Positions 1 to 8,312 of a stretch of DNA of 64,000 nucleotides are shown here, piece after piece. The notes under the pieces are model-generated. The model was not told the DNA's origin. It did no database searches and was given only the letters and a program-made list of their open reading frames with translations. Each line of letters starts with the position of its first letter. The first letter of the stretch is position 1. The position numbers and the translations under genes were made by a program. Source of the DNA: an uncultured Nitrosomonadales bacterium (GTDB lineage Bacteria > Pseudomonadota > Gammaproteobacteria > Burkholderiales > Methylophilaceae); the NCBI GenBank assembly GCA_913048465.1, contig CAJWVO010000008.1, forward strand, positions 1-64,000, read 5' to 3'.

Positions 1-54
1 CTGCAGGTTTAGCCACTGCTTTCTTAGCTGCAGGTTTAGCCACTGCTTTCTTAG
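1..54 (-). repeat. 27-bp tandem repeat coding KKAVAKPAA
   Basis: Positions 1-27 and 28-54 are identical 27-base units and continue past the window edge. Each unit codes nine residues of the Ala/Lys-rich tail. Perfect identity at the DNA level, not only the protein level, suggests recent unit duplication, so copy number may vary between strains. Confidence 0.85.
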
Positions 55-97
55 CAACCTCAACAGCTTTTGCAAAAATTGACTTTTTCTCTGCCAT
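1..97 (-). CDS. Histone H1-like Ala/Lys/Pro-repeat protein (N-terminal part)
   Basis: Only the first 32 codons lie in the window; the gene runs off the left edge. Translation starts at the ATG at 97-95, with an AAAGGAAA ribosome-binding site just upstream. After a short head (MAEKKSIFAKAVEVA) the product becomes a KKAVAKPAA repeat. Such Lys/Ala/Pro tails are typical of bacterial histone H1-like DNA-binding proteins and also of tails on some phasins or ribosome-associated proteins. A nucleoid role is therefore a guess from composition; the rest of the protein is not visible. Confidence 0.6.
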   Translation of the reverse strand, partial: MAEKKSIFAKAVEVAKKAVAKPAAKKAVAKPA

Positions 98-144
98 GTA
101 TTTTCCTTTTCAAATGAACCGCGAAAGTTTACTCTATTTTCGCT

Positions 145-172
145 AAAAAAAATAGCTATAAACTATTTTTTT
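145..172 (-). terminator. Possible hairpin terminator at the end of folD
   Basis: On the minus strand an A-rich arm (172-163), a 7-base loop and the complementary arm (155-147) run into a U stretch ending near 145. The stop codon of folD lies in the loop. The stem is almost entirely A-U, so its strength is doubtful, but the position right at the gene end fits a rho-independent terminator. Confidence 0.4.
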
Positions 173-1004
173 GAGCATCCAGAGTATTGCTCATCAGTGT
201 AGCTACCGTCATTGGGCCGACTCCACCTGGGACTGGCGTTATGAATGAGGCATTATTTTTAGCTACCTCAAATTCAACATCACCAATAAGTTTGTCACCC
301 ACTCGATTTATGCCAATATCAATGACAACCGCACCCTTTTTAATCCAAGAGCCCTTAACCATTTCTGGCCTCCCAACCGCTGCAACAACGATATCCGCAT
401 TGTAAACTTTGTCCTGAATATTTTGTGTTTTGCTATGACACTGGGTCACCGTTGCGCCAGCTAGCAGAAGTTCAAAAGCCATTGGTCGCCCAACATGATT
501 CGATGCTCCAACCACTACAGCATCTTTACCTGATGCTTCTATCTGCATAGCTTGTAGCATTTTAATAACACCATAAGGCGTGCATGAACGAAACTTTGGT
601 TGACGCATGGCTAGTAATCCTAAGTTGATCGGATGGAATCCATCGACATCCTTATTAGGAGAAATAAGATCAAGAATTCGATCCTCATCTAATGGATCAG
701 GTAATGGTGATTGAACGAGAATACCATCCACAGCTGAATCATTATTTAAATCATCAATTAATTTTTCTAATTCACTTTGTGATGTTGTGGCCGGTAGGTC
801 ATAAAATAAAGATTTAATGCCAACCTTTTCACACGCTCTTCTTTTATTATTTACGTATACAGTTGACGCAGGATCATCTCCTACGAGAACAACGGCAAGG
901 GCTGGATTTCTAATGCCGTCTTGTTGTCTTTTAGCAATTTCTTCCTTCAATTCTTCAAGAAGATTATTGGCAATAAGTTTCCCATCGATTAGTTTAGCTG
1001 TCAT
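156..1004 (-). CDS. folD: Methylenetetrahydrofolate dehydrogenase / cyclohydrolase FolD
   Basis: Bifunctional cytosolic enzyme that oxidises 5,10-methylene-THF with NADP and hydrolyses the methenyl product to 10-formyl-THF. At 282 residues it is the usual family length. The catalytic pair Tyr50/Lys54 (YVNNK), the DGFHP motif (121-125), the nucleotide-binding GASNHVGRP (166-174) and the C-terminal [10 protein letters not shown] signature are all visible. The start is ATG with a GGTGG-type ribosome site. It supplies formyl-THF for purines and for the Fmt formyltransferase encoded at 26.7 kb; in methylotrophs it can also carry C1 oxidation flux. It stands alone, divergent from the tRNA cluster. 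Confidence 0.97.
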   Translation of the reverse strand: MTAKLIDGKLIANNLLEELKEEIAKRQQDGIRNPALAVVLVGDDPASTVYVNNKRRACEKVGIKSLFYDLPATTSQSELEKLIDDLNNDSAVDGILVQSPLPDPLDEDRILDLISPNKDVDGFHPINLGLLAMRQPKFRSCTPYGVIKMLQAMQIEASGKDAVVVGASNHVGRPMAFELLLAGATVTQCHSKTQNIQDKVYNADIVVAAVGRPEMVKGSWIKKGAVVIDIGINRVGDKLIGDVEFEVAKNNASFITPVPGGVGPMTVATLMSNTLDAQKNSL

Positions 1005-1071
1005 AAATTCACCACCAAATTGATTGATTATATATAAATACCTTTAATTTTTCCATTTTGGGATTTACCAT

Positions 1072-1100
1072 TTGACCAAATAACCAAATTGCGCTATATT
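1072..1100 (+). promoter_or_regulatory. Sigma-70 promoter of the tRNA cluster
   Basis: TTGACC at 1072-1077 and TATATT at 1095-1100 are separated by 17 bases. The predicted start near 1107 is only about two bases before tRNA-Pro, so the 5' leader would be very short. Confidence 0.75.
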
Positions 1101-1108
1101 TGCGCGTT

Positions 1109-1185
1109 CGGGGTGTAGCGTAGCCTGGTAGCGCGCCTGCTTTGGGAGCAGGATGTCGGGAGTTCGAATCTCTCCACCCCGACCA
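1109..1185 (+). tRNA. tRNA-Pro (anticodon UGG)
   Basis: A 77-base cloverleaf with a seven-pair acceptor stem (CGGGGUG/CACCCCG), an anticodon stem CCTGC/GCAGG around loop TTTGGGA, a GTTCGAATC T-loop and an encoded CCA tail. The anticodon reads UGG. It is first in a Pro-Arg-His cluster that resembles the argX-hisR-leuT-proM cluster of enterics. Confidence 0.97.
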
Positions 1186-1239
1186 TTTTTACACATACTT
1201 TTAGAGTATACTTGTAGCAAGCTTTATTATTACGTTAAG

Positions 1240-1316
1240 CTGCCCGTAGCTCAACTGGATAGAGCAACGGCCTTCTAAGCCGTAGGTTACAGGTTCGATT
1301 CCTGTCGGGCAGGCCA
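1240..1316 (+). tRNA. tRNA-Arg (anticodon UCU)
   Basis: A 77-base cloverleaf: acceptor CTGCCCG pairs with CGGGCAG, the anticodon stem ACGGC/GCCGT encloses CTTCTAA giving anticodon UCU, the T-arm has GTTCGATTC, and CCA is encoded. It lies 54 bases after tRNA-Pro with no obvious separate promoter. Confidence 0.96.
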
Positions 1317-1324
1317 ATTTCATT

Positions 1325-1401
1325 GGTGGCTGTAGCTCAGTTGGTAGAGTCCAGGATTGTGATTCCTGTTGTCGTGGGTTCGAACCCCATCAGCCACCCC
1401 A
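1325..1401 (+). tRNA. tRNA-His (anticodon GUG)
   Basis: A 77-base tRNA with the histidine-specific extra G at position -1 (1325) opposite discriminator C (1398). The acceptor is GTGGCTG/CAGCCAC, the anticodon loop TTGTGAT gives GUG, and CCA is encoded. It starts 8 bases after tRNA-Arg, so both are very likely processed from one transcript. moeB begins 26 bases downstream and may share that transcript. Confidence 0.97.
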
Positions 1402-1427
1402 AATTCTAGTTTATAATCAAAATAATA

Positions 1428-2192
1428 ATGAATGATCAAGATTTAGAAAGATATGGTAGACATATTTTACTACCTGAAGTCGACTATGATGGCCAACAAA
1501 AGCTTTTAGACAGCCATGTCTTGGTAGTTGGATTAGGCGGTCTCGGATCACCAGCATCTATTTATCTTGCTTCGTCTGGTATTGGTGAATTAACCTTATG
1601 TGATTTTGATAAAGTTGAATTATCAAATTTGCAAAGGCAAATAGTTCATACAGAGGATATGCTTCAAATCAATAAAGCTCAGTCAGCTAAAAGTTTTATT
1701 TCATCTATAAATTCAAATATTAATATTAATGTTGTGGATAAAAAATTGAGTGAAAATGCATTTGATTTGTATGTAAAAAAAAACTCAGTTGATGCAATCT
1801 TAGATTGTTCTGATAATTTTCAAACCAGATATAGTGTAAATAAAGTAGCCTTTAAAAATAAAATTCCTCTTATCTCTGGTTCAGCTATTCGATTTGAAGG
1901 CCAGCTCGCCATTTTTGATTTTAGAGATAACAGTTCAGCTTGCTATGAATGTTTGTTTCCTGACAATGGCGAAGAAAATGAATTGAGATGCGCTGATCAT
2001 GGAATACTTGCACCAGTGGTTGGCATCATTGGTGTAATGCAATCTCTAGAAGCAATTAAAGTACTATTGAATCTGAACCCTATTAAAAATAAGCTCAGGA
2101 TCTTTGATGGTAAAAGTAATGAATGGAAAACAATCTCATTTAAAAAAGATAAAGAATGTGCAATCTGCTCATCTTCATCCGATCATTCTTAA
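1428..2192 (+). CDS. moeB: MoeB/ThiF-family sulfur-carrier adenylyltransferase
   Basis: E1-like cytosolic enzyme that adenylates the C-terminal Gly-Gly of a sulfur-carrier protein (MoaD for molybdopterin, or ThiS). The Rossmann motif GLGGLG is at 35-40, the acidic DFDKVELSNLQRQ segment follows, and Zn-binding pairs CYEC (172-175) and CAIC (244-247) are intact; Cys188 is the likely catalytic-position cysteine. At 254 residues there is no rhodanese extension, as in E. coli MoeB. moaC at 46.0 kb supports a molybdopterin role, but no moaD or thiS is adjacent, so the carrier is unproven. No clear ribosome site precedes the ATG. Confidence 0.82.
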   Translation: MNDQDLERYGRHILLPEVDYDGQQKLLDSHVLVVGLGGLGSPASIYLASSGIGELTLCDFDKVELSNLQRQIVHTEDMLQINKAQSAKSFISSINSNININVVDKKLSENAFDLYVKKNSVDAILDCSDNFQTRYSVNKVAFKNKIPLISGSAIRFEGQLAIFDFRDNSSACYECLFPDNGEENELRCADHGILAPVVGIIGVMQSLEAIKVLLNLNPIKNKLRIFDGKSNEWKTISFKKDKECAICSSSSDHS

Positions 2193-2218
2193 AAGCATCA
2201 TGATAAAATAGCTCCCTT

Positions 2219-5026
2219 ATGCAAGAATTAGAAAAATCCTTTAATCCATCATCAATAGAGTCCAAATGGTATGCCTTCTGGGAGCAAAAAGGTTATTATC
2301 AATGTGGATTAGATGAAGAAAAAAAAGATAATTTTTCAATTTTATTACCACCTCCGAATGTCACTGGAACACTTCACATGGGGCATGGCTTTAATCAAAC
2401 TTTAATGGATAGTTTGACTAGGTATCATCGCATGAGAGGATCTAATACTTTGTGGCAGCCAGGAACAGATCATGCGGGCATTGCAACTCAAATAGTTGTT
2501 GAAAGACAATTGGATCAACAAAATATTTCACGACATGACTTAGGACGTGAAAAATTTATTGAGAAAGTTTGGGAATGGAAAGAGGAGTCCGGGGGTAAAA
2601 TAACTGAACAAATGAGGAGGCTTGGCACCTCGCCTGACTGGAGTCGTGAAAGATTTACCATGGATGAAGGTTTGTCCAAAAGCGTTAATCAGGTCTTTGT
2701 GAAATTATATAATGATGGACTCATTTATCGTGGGAAGCGTTTAGTTAACTGGGATGTTAAGTTACAAACCGCTGTATCTGATCTAGAAGTAATTCAAGAA
2801 GAAGAAAATGGTCATTTATGGCATATCGATTATCCTCTTGCAAATAATCAAGAAGAAAAATTAACCGTTGCAACAACAAGGCCAGAGACAATGCTCGGTG
2901 ATGTAGCCGTGATGGTTCACCCAGATGACGACCGCTATAAAAACCTCATTGGTTCAAATGTAATCCTCCCTCTGATCGGCAGAGAGATCCCAATTATTGC
3001 TGATGAGTATGTTGATATGGAATTTGGAACAGGAGTTGTAAAAGTCACCCCTGCACATGACTTCAATGACTACGAAGTGGGCAAAAGACATTCATTAGAC
3101 ATGATTAATATAATGAGCCTTGATGGCTTCATTAATGACAATGGCGGAGAGTTTAAAGGGCTGGAAAGATTTGAAGCGCGTAAAAAAATTGTCGAGAGTC
3201 TCAAAGAGCAAGGCAATCTAAATAAGGTAGAAGATTATCGATTAAAAATTCCGCGAGGTGATAGAACTAACGTTGTTATAGAACCACTTCTCACGGACCA
3301 ATGGTTTGTGGCAATGAGTAAGCAGGTGAGTGATAGTCCAAGCATTGCAGAGGAGGCATTGAATGTTGTAAATACTGGTGAGGTAAAGTTTTACCCTGAT
3401 AATTGGAAGAATACCTACAACCAGTGGTTAGAAAATATTCAAGACTGGTGTATCTCTCGACAGCTCTGGTGGGGACATCAAATCCCTGCATGGTATGGAC
3501 CCAATGATGAGATCATTGTTGCTCACGATAAAGAAGAAGCGCAAAAAATTGCGACTGAAAAAGGTATTGATCCAAAAAATTTACAGCAAGATAATGATGT
3601 GCTTGATACATGGTTTTCATCTGCCTTGTGGCCATTTTCGACATTAGATTGGACCCCTGAATATCCAAGCATATCTAATGCTGTGATTGATAAATACCTG
3701 CCCTCATCTGTTTTGGTAACAGGTTTTGACATTATTTTCTTTTGGGTAGCGCGAATGGTTATGCTAACGAAATACGTTACTGGAAAAATTCCATTCAAAC
3801 ATGTATATGTGCATGGGCTGATTCGAGATTCAGAAGGTCAAAAGATGAGTAAGTCGAAAGGTAATGTCCTTGATCCTATCGATTTAATTGATGGAATTGA
3901 TCTAGAAAAATTAATTGATAAAAGAACCTATGGATTAATGAATCCAAAACAAAAAGAATCAATCGCCAAACGAACTAAAAAAGAATTTCCTGATGGAATT
4001 TTAGCCTATGGAACGGATGCGCTACGATTCACTTTTGCCAGTTTAGCTTCACCAGGCCGAGATATAAAATTTGATTTGAATCGGTGTGAGGGTTATCGAA
4101 ATTTTTGTAACAAGATTTGGAATGCGTCTCGGTTTGTTTTAATGAACTGTCCAAACGATGATAATGGTTTTGAACAATGTACAGATGGCTTCATGAATTT
4201 CTCTCAAGCTGACCGATGGATTACATCAATTTTTCAAAATACATTAAAAAATATCGAGTCTAATTTTGAGAATTACCGTTTTGACTTAGCGGCTCAAGAA
4301 ATGTACCAATTCATCTGGGATGAATATTGTGATTGGTACCTTGAAGTGGCGAAGGTGCAATTAAATAACTCTAATTCTGAAGCAACCATTCGAGGGACCA
4401 AAAGAACGCTTCTAGGGTTATTGGAAAATATTCTTAAAATGGTCCATCCTATGATGCCATTTATATCAGAAGAAATTTGGCAGATTATTTCTCAGAAAAC
4501 GGGCACGCATTCTGAAACTATTATGTTGCAAAGCTATCCTCTATCCAGAGAGAAAAAAATTGATAAGGATGCGGAAGCATGGATGCAAACTCTAAAAAAT
4601 ATGGTGGAAGAGTGCAGAAAATTAAGAGGAGAGATGAACATTTCTCCTGCAGAAAAAGTACCACTTCTTATTATTGGCAATGCAGAAGCTATTCAGTCGT
4701 ATCAAGATTATTTAGTTCAGCTTGCTAAACTCGAATCTGTTAGCATCGTTGATAGTTTTGAAAAAATTGATGCCCCAGTTTCAATCGTCGGTGAATATAA
4801 ATTGATGCTTAAAGTTGAAATTGATGTTGCCGCGGAAAAGCAAAGATTGCAAAAAGAAATAGATAAGTTAACGATAGAGTTGAAAAAAGCTGATGGTAAA
4901 TTAGCAAATCAATCGTTTATAGAAAAGGCACCGGAGAGTGTAATAATTCAAGAAAAAGAGAGACAAAAAAAATTCTCGGAAGACTTACAAAAATTTAAAG
5001 AACAACTATCTAGATTAGACAGCTAG
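2219..5026 (+). CDS. valS: Valyl-tRNA synthetase ValS
   Basis: Charges tRNA-Val in the cytosol and edits mischarged threonine. This is a class I synthetase of 935 residues with the HIGH-type motif HMGH (53-56) after PPPNVTGTL, a CP1 editing domain (about 190-390), KMSKS (542-546), an anticodon-binding domain, and the C-terminal coiled-coil arm typical of ValS (about 870-935). The ATG lies 26 bases after the moeB stop, so the two may be cotranscribed. The 3' end overlaps the convergent tusA by four bases. Confidence 0.98.
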   Translation: MQELEKSFNPSSIESKWYAFWEQKGYYQCGLDEEKKDNFSILLPPPNVTGTLHMGHGFNQTLMDSLTRYHRMRGSNTLWQPGTDHAGIATQIVVERQLDQQNISRHDLGREKFIEKVWEWKEESGGKITEQMRRLGTSPDWSRERFTMDEGLSKSVNQVFVKLYNDGLIYRGKRLVNWDVKLQTAVSDLEVIQEEENGHLWHIDYPLANNQEEKLTVATTRPETMLGDVAVMVHPDDDRYKNLIGSNVILPLIGREIPIIADEYVDMEFGTGVVKVTPAHDFNDYEVGKRHSLDMINIMSLDGFINDNGGEFKGLERFEARKKIVESLKEQGNLNKVEDYRLKIPRGDRTNVVIEPLLTDQWFVAMSKQVSDSPSIAEEALNVVNTGEVKFYPDNWKNTYNQWLENIQDWCISRQLWWGHQIPAWYGPNDEIIVAHDKEEAQKIATEKGIDPKNLQQDNDVLDTWFSSALWPFSTLDWTPEYPSISNAVIDKYLPSSVLVTGFDIIFFWVARMVMLTKYVTGKIPFKHVYVHGLIRDSEGQKMSKSKGNVLDPIDLIDGIDLEKLIDKRTYGLMNPKQKESIAKRTKKEFPDGILAYGTDALRFTFASLASPGRDIKFDLNRCEGYRNFCNKIWNASRFVLMNCPNDDNGFEQCTDGFMNFSQADRWITSIFQNTLKNIESNFENYRFDLAAQEMYQFIWDEYCDWYLEVAKVQLNNSNSEATIRGTKRTLLGLLENILKMVHPMMPFISEEIWQIISQKTGTHSETIMLQSYPLSREKKIDKDAEAWMQTLKNMVEECRKLRGEMNISPAEKVPLLIIGNAEAIQSYQDYLVQLAKLESVSIVDSFEKIDAPVSIVGEYKLMLKVEIDVAAEKQRLQKEIDKLTIELKKADGKLANQSFIEKAPESVIIQEKERQKKFSEDLQKFKEQLSRLDS

Positions 5027-5259
5027 CCCTTTAATATCCGAATGATGAAGGTTTCATTTTCACTTCGATCATCAATAAACTCATGATCAGTATATTCACA
5101 AAAAGCTTTAAGATCTTTAACCGCATTTTTATCTGTAGCGATAATTTTTAAAATCTGACCTTTTTCAATATTCCTTAAAGCTTTTTTTGTGGAAAGGAGA
5201 GGCATTGGGCATTTCTGCCCAATGGCATCTAACTTTACTTCGTTGCGATTTTCACTCAT
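5023..5259 (-). CDS. tusA: TusA/SirA-family sulfur transferase
   Basis: Small (78 residues) cytosolic persulfide carrier. It has the family signature GQKCPMPLL with reactive Cys17 and the CPxP motif. E. coli TusA passes sulfur from IscS to the TusBCD relay for tRNA 2-thiouridine; other members serve molybdenum-cofactor or sulfur-oxidation pathways. Its ATG overlaps the stop of the bacterioferritin-like gene (ATGA), so the pair is translationally coupled. No tusBCDE is nearby, so the acceptor is unknown. The 3' end overlaps valS. Confidence 0.85.
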   Translation of the reverse strand: MSENRNEVKLDAIGQKCPMPLLSTKKALRNIEKGQILKIIATDKNAVKDLKAFCEYTDHEFIDDRSENETFIIRILKG

Positions 5260-5702
5260 TTATTGAATGGTTCCATATCACCAGGATTTCTTAACATCTT
5301 GTCAACTTCACCTAAATGTAATTCCTCATTGTAAATCATCTCTCTGGCATATTCCTCCAACATCACCGAATGGCCCTCAACGAGTTTCAATAAATCTTTA
5401 TATGAGTTCAAAGCTGACATCTCATGGTCTAAAGATTCTCTTAAGATATCACCTATATCATGGTTCTCAGTTTCTAATAAAGGGCCAATTGCAAGAGATG
5501 GGTGTCCACCAAGATTGGTAATTACCTCCCCAGCTTTATTTGCATGGTCAAGAGATTCAGTGGCTTGATCTCTTAGCCATGAAATGATTGGAATACGACT
5601 ATATCCATAGACCATTAGGCTGTAATGTGTATAGCGAACCACACCTGCCAGTTCTAATTCTAGTATTTTGTTAAGTGCATCAATAATTTTTTTGTTATCC
5701 AT
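5256..5702 (-). CDS. Bacterioferritin-like four-helix di-iron protein
   Basis: A 148-residue ferritin-superfamily protein. By eye it aligns with bacterioferritin: Glu17 in the first helix, an EELH (ExxH) motif in the fourth helix, and DHE in the third. Where E. coli Bfr has E51-M52-x-H54, this protein reads ESLDH (49-53). His is kept, but the bridging Glu is shifted or replaced by Ser and the haem-ligand Met is Leu. It is probably a non-haem cytosolic iron-handling protein; ferroxidase activity is uncertain. It is coupled to tusA downstream and sits in a minus-strand run with the MAPEG and ROK genes. Confidence 0.75.
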   Translation of the reverse strand: MDNKKIIDALNKILELELAGVVRYTHYSLMVYGYSRIPIISWLRDQATESLDHANKAGEVITNLGGHPSLAIGPLLETENHDIGDILRESLDHEMSALNSYKDLLKLVEGHSVMLEEYAREMIYNEELHLGEVDKMLRNPGDMEPFNK

Positions 5703-5779
5703 GATAAATTCCTAATGTTAAATTTAAGGTGATTTAAACATAAAATCAAAAAGGTTGCAGAAACAAGAATGATTGTTAT

Positions 5780-6172
5780 TTAGATTCTTATTAGAAAACT
5801 AACAATATTTAGAACAGCCATTGCAATCATGGTCCAAAAGGTAAACTTCATTCCTTGAACCCGCTGTTTTAGATCCATAGTTTTTTTCAGAAAGGATTTT
5901 GCATGGATAATCCTGCCATAGGTAAAACTAATACCAGCTATAAATATAATTGAGAAGTGAATTTTATTTAATTCCATACATGCCATCATGATTAATCCAA
6001 GAGGAACATACTGACCGAAATTTGAGTGGGCTGCAATGGCTTGTTCAAGCTCTTTATTTTTTGCAAACCCTAACGCAATTTTATTTTTACGTCTTATTTG
6101 GATGACATTTTTAGCTAAGTAGTAAAATAAAAAAAAGAGTATCGAACTAAATAAGGCAGTTACAGGAATCAT
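5780..6172 (-). CDS. MAPEG-family membrane protein
   Basis: A 130-residue integral membrane protein with about four helices. The conserved MAPEG features are present: a first helix followed by a basic RRKNK loop, then Glu and AAHSNFGQYVPLGL (a variant of the RAHxNxxExxP motif), and GRIIHAKSF later. The family includes microsomal glutathione transferases and bacterial proteins of unknown substrate. I chose ATG 6172 (MIPVTAL) because the longer start at 6262 would overlap the ROK gene by 41 bases and adds a non-membrane head. Substrate is unknown. Confidence 0.75.
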   Translation of the reverse strand: MIPVTALFSSILFFLFYYLAKNVIQIRRKNKIALGFAKNKELEQAIAAHSNFGQYVPLGLIMMACMELNKIHFSIIFIAGISFTYGRIIHAKSFLKKTMDLKQRVQGMKFTFWTMIAMAVLNIVSFLIRI

Positions 6173-6221
6173 GTTAAGTCTCTTAAAAATTATGAGTAAA
6201 TTATATTCAAATATAGTTTTA

Positions 6222-7100
6222 TTACAACAGAGCTGCTCCATAAACTCCAGCAGAGTCCCCAAGCTTATTCATGACAATTGGTGTCTTGAAAGATTCAGAA
6301 AATACATACTTTTGAATTTCCTCAATACCGTCGTTATAAAGATTTGCCAAATTAGACAACCCACCGCCTAAGACAATAATATCTGGGTCAATGCTATTAA
6401 CGATATTGGCAACAGCCCTTCCAAAATTATTCATAAACCCATCAAAAATTTGCATTTCAAGCCCATTCTTATTTTTATTGTTCAGAAACTCTTTAGCAGA
6501 ATAATTAATTCCATAATTTTTTAACTGTGTTTCTATCCCGCCACCTGATATGTAGGTTTCTACACACCCTCTTTTGCCGCAATAGCATTCATTACCATCA
6601 GGATAAAGAACGGAGTGGCCCCATTCACCTGAAATTAAATTTGGACCCAAGCGTAATTGATTGTTAAACACAAAACCACCTCCGCAACCCGTCCCCATAA
6701 TAATTCCAAATACCAGCTCATGATCTTTGCCAGCACCCAGGGTTGCTTCAGCTAGAGCGAAACAATTTGCATCATTTTCGATATTGACATTGTGATTAAG
6801 TTTTTCTTCAATCATTGTAAGCAAGGCAGTGCCATTTAGGCATGTGGTATTCGAATTCCTTAGTAGATTTGTGTCAGGCGCAATGGAACCGGGAGTGCAA
6901 ATTCCGACTGAAAAGTCATCTGATTCAAACACATTTAGTGCTTGGTTATAAATTTTTGATATTTGGCTAATGATATGATCAGGACCCTTTTCGGCTTCAG
7001 TTGGAATTCGATCTCTAAATATTGGTAATTGATCCTCTAATACAATCGTTTCAATTTTTGTACCACCAAGATCAATCCCGATATTAAATTTTTCTTCCAT
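6222..7100 (-). CDS. ROK-family sugar kinase
   Basis: A 292-residue cytosolic kinase. The N-terminal phosphate loop NIGIDLGGTKIE, the central GTGCGGGFV, and the ROK zinc motif with its conserved His (WGH) followed by CYCGKRGCVETYISG are all intact. ROK kinases of this length phosphorylate glucose, fructose or N-acetyl-hexosamines; I cannot choose the substrate from sequence. There is no DNA-binding N-terminus, so it is not a NagC/XylR-type repressor. It is first in a minus-strand run that continues into the MAPEG gene 49 bases downstream. Confidence 0.88.
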   Translation of the reverse strand: MEEKFNIGIDLGGTKIETIVLEDQLPIFRDRIPTEAEKGPDHIISQISKIYNQALNVFESDDFSVGICTPGSIAPDTNLLRNSNTTCLNGTALLTMIEEKLNHNVNIENDANCFALAEATLGAGKDHELVFGIIMGTGCGGGFVFNNQLRLGPNLISGEWGHSVLYPDGNECYCGKRGCVETYISGGGIETQLKNYGINYSAKEFLNNKNKNGLEMQIFDGFMNNFGRAVANIVNSIDPDIIVLGGGLSNLANLYNDGIEEIQKYVFSESFKTPIVMNKLGDSAGVYGAALL

Positions 7101-7155
7101 CGAAAAAATATATTTTTAAATTAAAGTTTGGTCAAGTTTTTGTTAGTATTGTTTT

Positions 7156-7338
7156 ATGGATTATATTTATCAATTAATAGCTGTAATCTTTTTTTTCTTT
7201 ATTTTTAAACATTCATGGGATGGCTACAAAGAATATAAAGTTGCCAATGATGAGAGAAAATCTGAAATTAAAAGAATGTGGCTACTCTTTTTAGTTATCG
7301 CAATTATTTTTATCTATATCTTTTTTAGTGATAGATAA
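7156..7338 (+). CDS. Small two-helix membrane protein, unknown
   Basis: A 60-residue protein with a hydrophobic segment at about 4-20, a charged middle (KEYKVANDERKSEIKR) and a second hydrophobic segment at about 42-57. I do not recognise a family. The layout of two helices joined by a charged loop, and the clean position between the ROK gene and the next small membrane gene on the same strand, favour a real gene. No strong ribosome site is visible. Confidence 0.5.
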   Translation: MDYIYQLIAVIFFFFIFKHSWDGYKEYKVANDERKSEIKRMWLLFLVIAIIFIYIFFSDR

Positions 7339-7369
7339 TCAATTTCTTTCTTTATAAAATTTAACTTGA

Positions 7370-7588
7370 ATGGATCATATGATGATTAAGTGGATAAGTA
7401 CGGCACTTGTTTTAACAGGAATTCTTCTAACCAATTTAAATATTTATCCTCTAAATATTTATTTTCATGGTTTAGGAGTAATTGGATGGACGATAGTGGG
7501 TTTTCTTTTCAGAGATAAAGCAATTCTTGTCAATTTTGGTTTGCAAATCCCTTTATTTGTACTTGGTTTTTTTAAAACAATAATTTAG
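7370..7588 (+). CDS. Small membrane protein, unknown
   Basis: A 72-residue, mostly hydrophobic protein with a KWISTALVLTGILLTNLNIYP head, a GxIGWT turn and a conserved-looking FRDKA/VNF segment before the last helix. It resembles short uncharacterised membrane proteins found in marine bacteria and cyanobacteria, but I cannot name a family with certainty. It begins 31 bases after the preceding small membrane gene, so they may form a two-gene unit. A downstream ATG at 7379 is an alternative start. Confidence 0.5.
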   Translation: MDHMMIKWISTALVLTGILLTNLNIYPLNIYFHGLGVIGWTIVGFLFRDKAILVNFGLQIPLFVLGFFKTII

Positions 7589-7633
7589 ATAATTATTTTA
7601 TATTCAAGAGAGATTAATAGACTAAAAAAAGAG

Positions 7634-7709
7634 TGGTGGCCAGAGACAGAATCGAACTGTCGACACGAGGATTTTCAGTCCACTGCTCTACCAACTGAGC
7701 TATCTGGCC
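7634..7709 (-). tRNA. tRNA-Phe (anticodon GAA)
   Basis: A 76-base cloverleaf on the minus strand with acceptor GGCCAGA/TCTGGCC, anticodon loop CTGAAAA giving GAA, a GTTCGATTC T-loop, discriminator A and an encoded CCA. It stands alone between the small membrane genes and the btuM gene. Confidence 0.97.
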
Positions 7710-7751
7710 AATTTTGAACGTGAAATTATATCAAATAATGATAATGAAAGG

Positions 7752-8312
7752 CTAACTTCTTTGTATGAATTTTAAGAAATAGTTTCTGAGATCAAGTTGA
7801 TATAAAGAATAGACAATGGATCCGTATACTAGGTTAGGTATCAAATAAGCAGGGAAATAATTCCAACCATACTGAATTGATGTGAAGAATGAAGGATTTC
7901 CAAATCTATCGGAGAACATGTAGTAAGTATTTGTTGAGATGATAAAAGCAAATGTTGTGCTGACAAAAACTATCACAAAAAATGTGTTGAATTTAATATC
8001 GTAATTTTTAATTAACTTACCAGCGAAAAACATTACAAGGTATGTTGGAATCAGCCCCCAATAACCATCCGTTAAACAAAATGCCAAGCTGTTATCAAAA
8101 AAACCAGAACCAAAATCAATAACTGCGGTGAGAATAAAAAATACACAAAAAAGTAAGATAGAGGGTATGAATAGACCTAAATATAAAAAGATAATTAAAC
8201 TAGCATCAGGAATTGAAAACTCAGTTAAAAAATGACTACCTCTTGTGAGAAACATCAAAAAGATTAAGAAACTCACCAAAAGTAGATTATTTTTACTAAA
8301 TACTTGCATCAT
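7752..8312 (-). CDS. btuM: BtuM-type solitary cobalamin transporter
   Basis: A 186-residue inner-membrane protein with about six helices. Its RGSHFL...IPDASLIIF segment and AFCLTDGYW segment match what I recall of the BtuM family, ECF S-component-like vitamin B12 importers that work without an ECF module. Cys79 falls at the position of the cysteine (Cys80 in the Thiobacillus protein) reported to bind and decyanate cobalamin. Context is strong: its ATG overlaps the btuB stop (ATGA) and both lie under a cobalamin riboswitch. No btuCDF genes are near, which agrees with a solitary importer. Confidence 0.85.
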   Translation of the reverse strand: MMQVFSKNNLLLVSFLIFLMFLTRGSHFLTEFSIPDASLIIFLYLGLFIPSILLFCVFFILTAVIDFGSGFFDNSLAFCLTDGYWGLIPTYLVMFFAGKLIKNYDIKFNTFFVIVFVSTTFAFIISTNTYYMFSDRFGNPSFFTSIQYGWNYFPAYLIPNLVYGSIVYSLYQLDLRNYFLKFIQRS

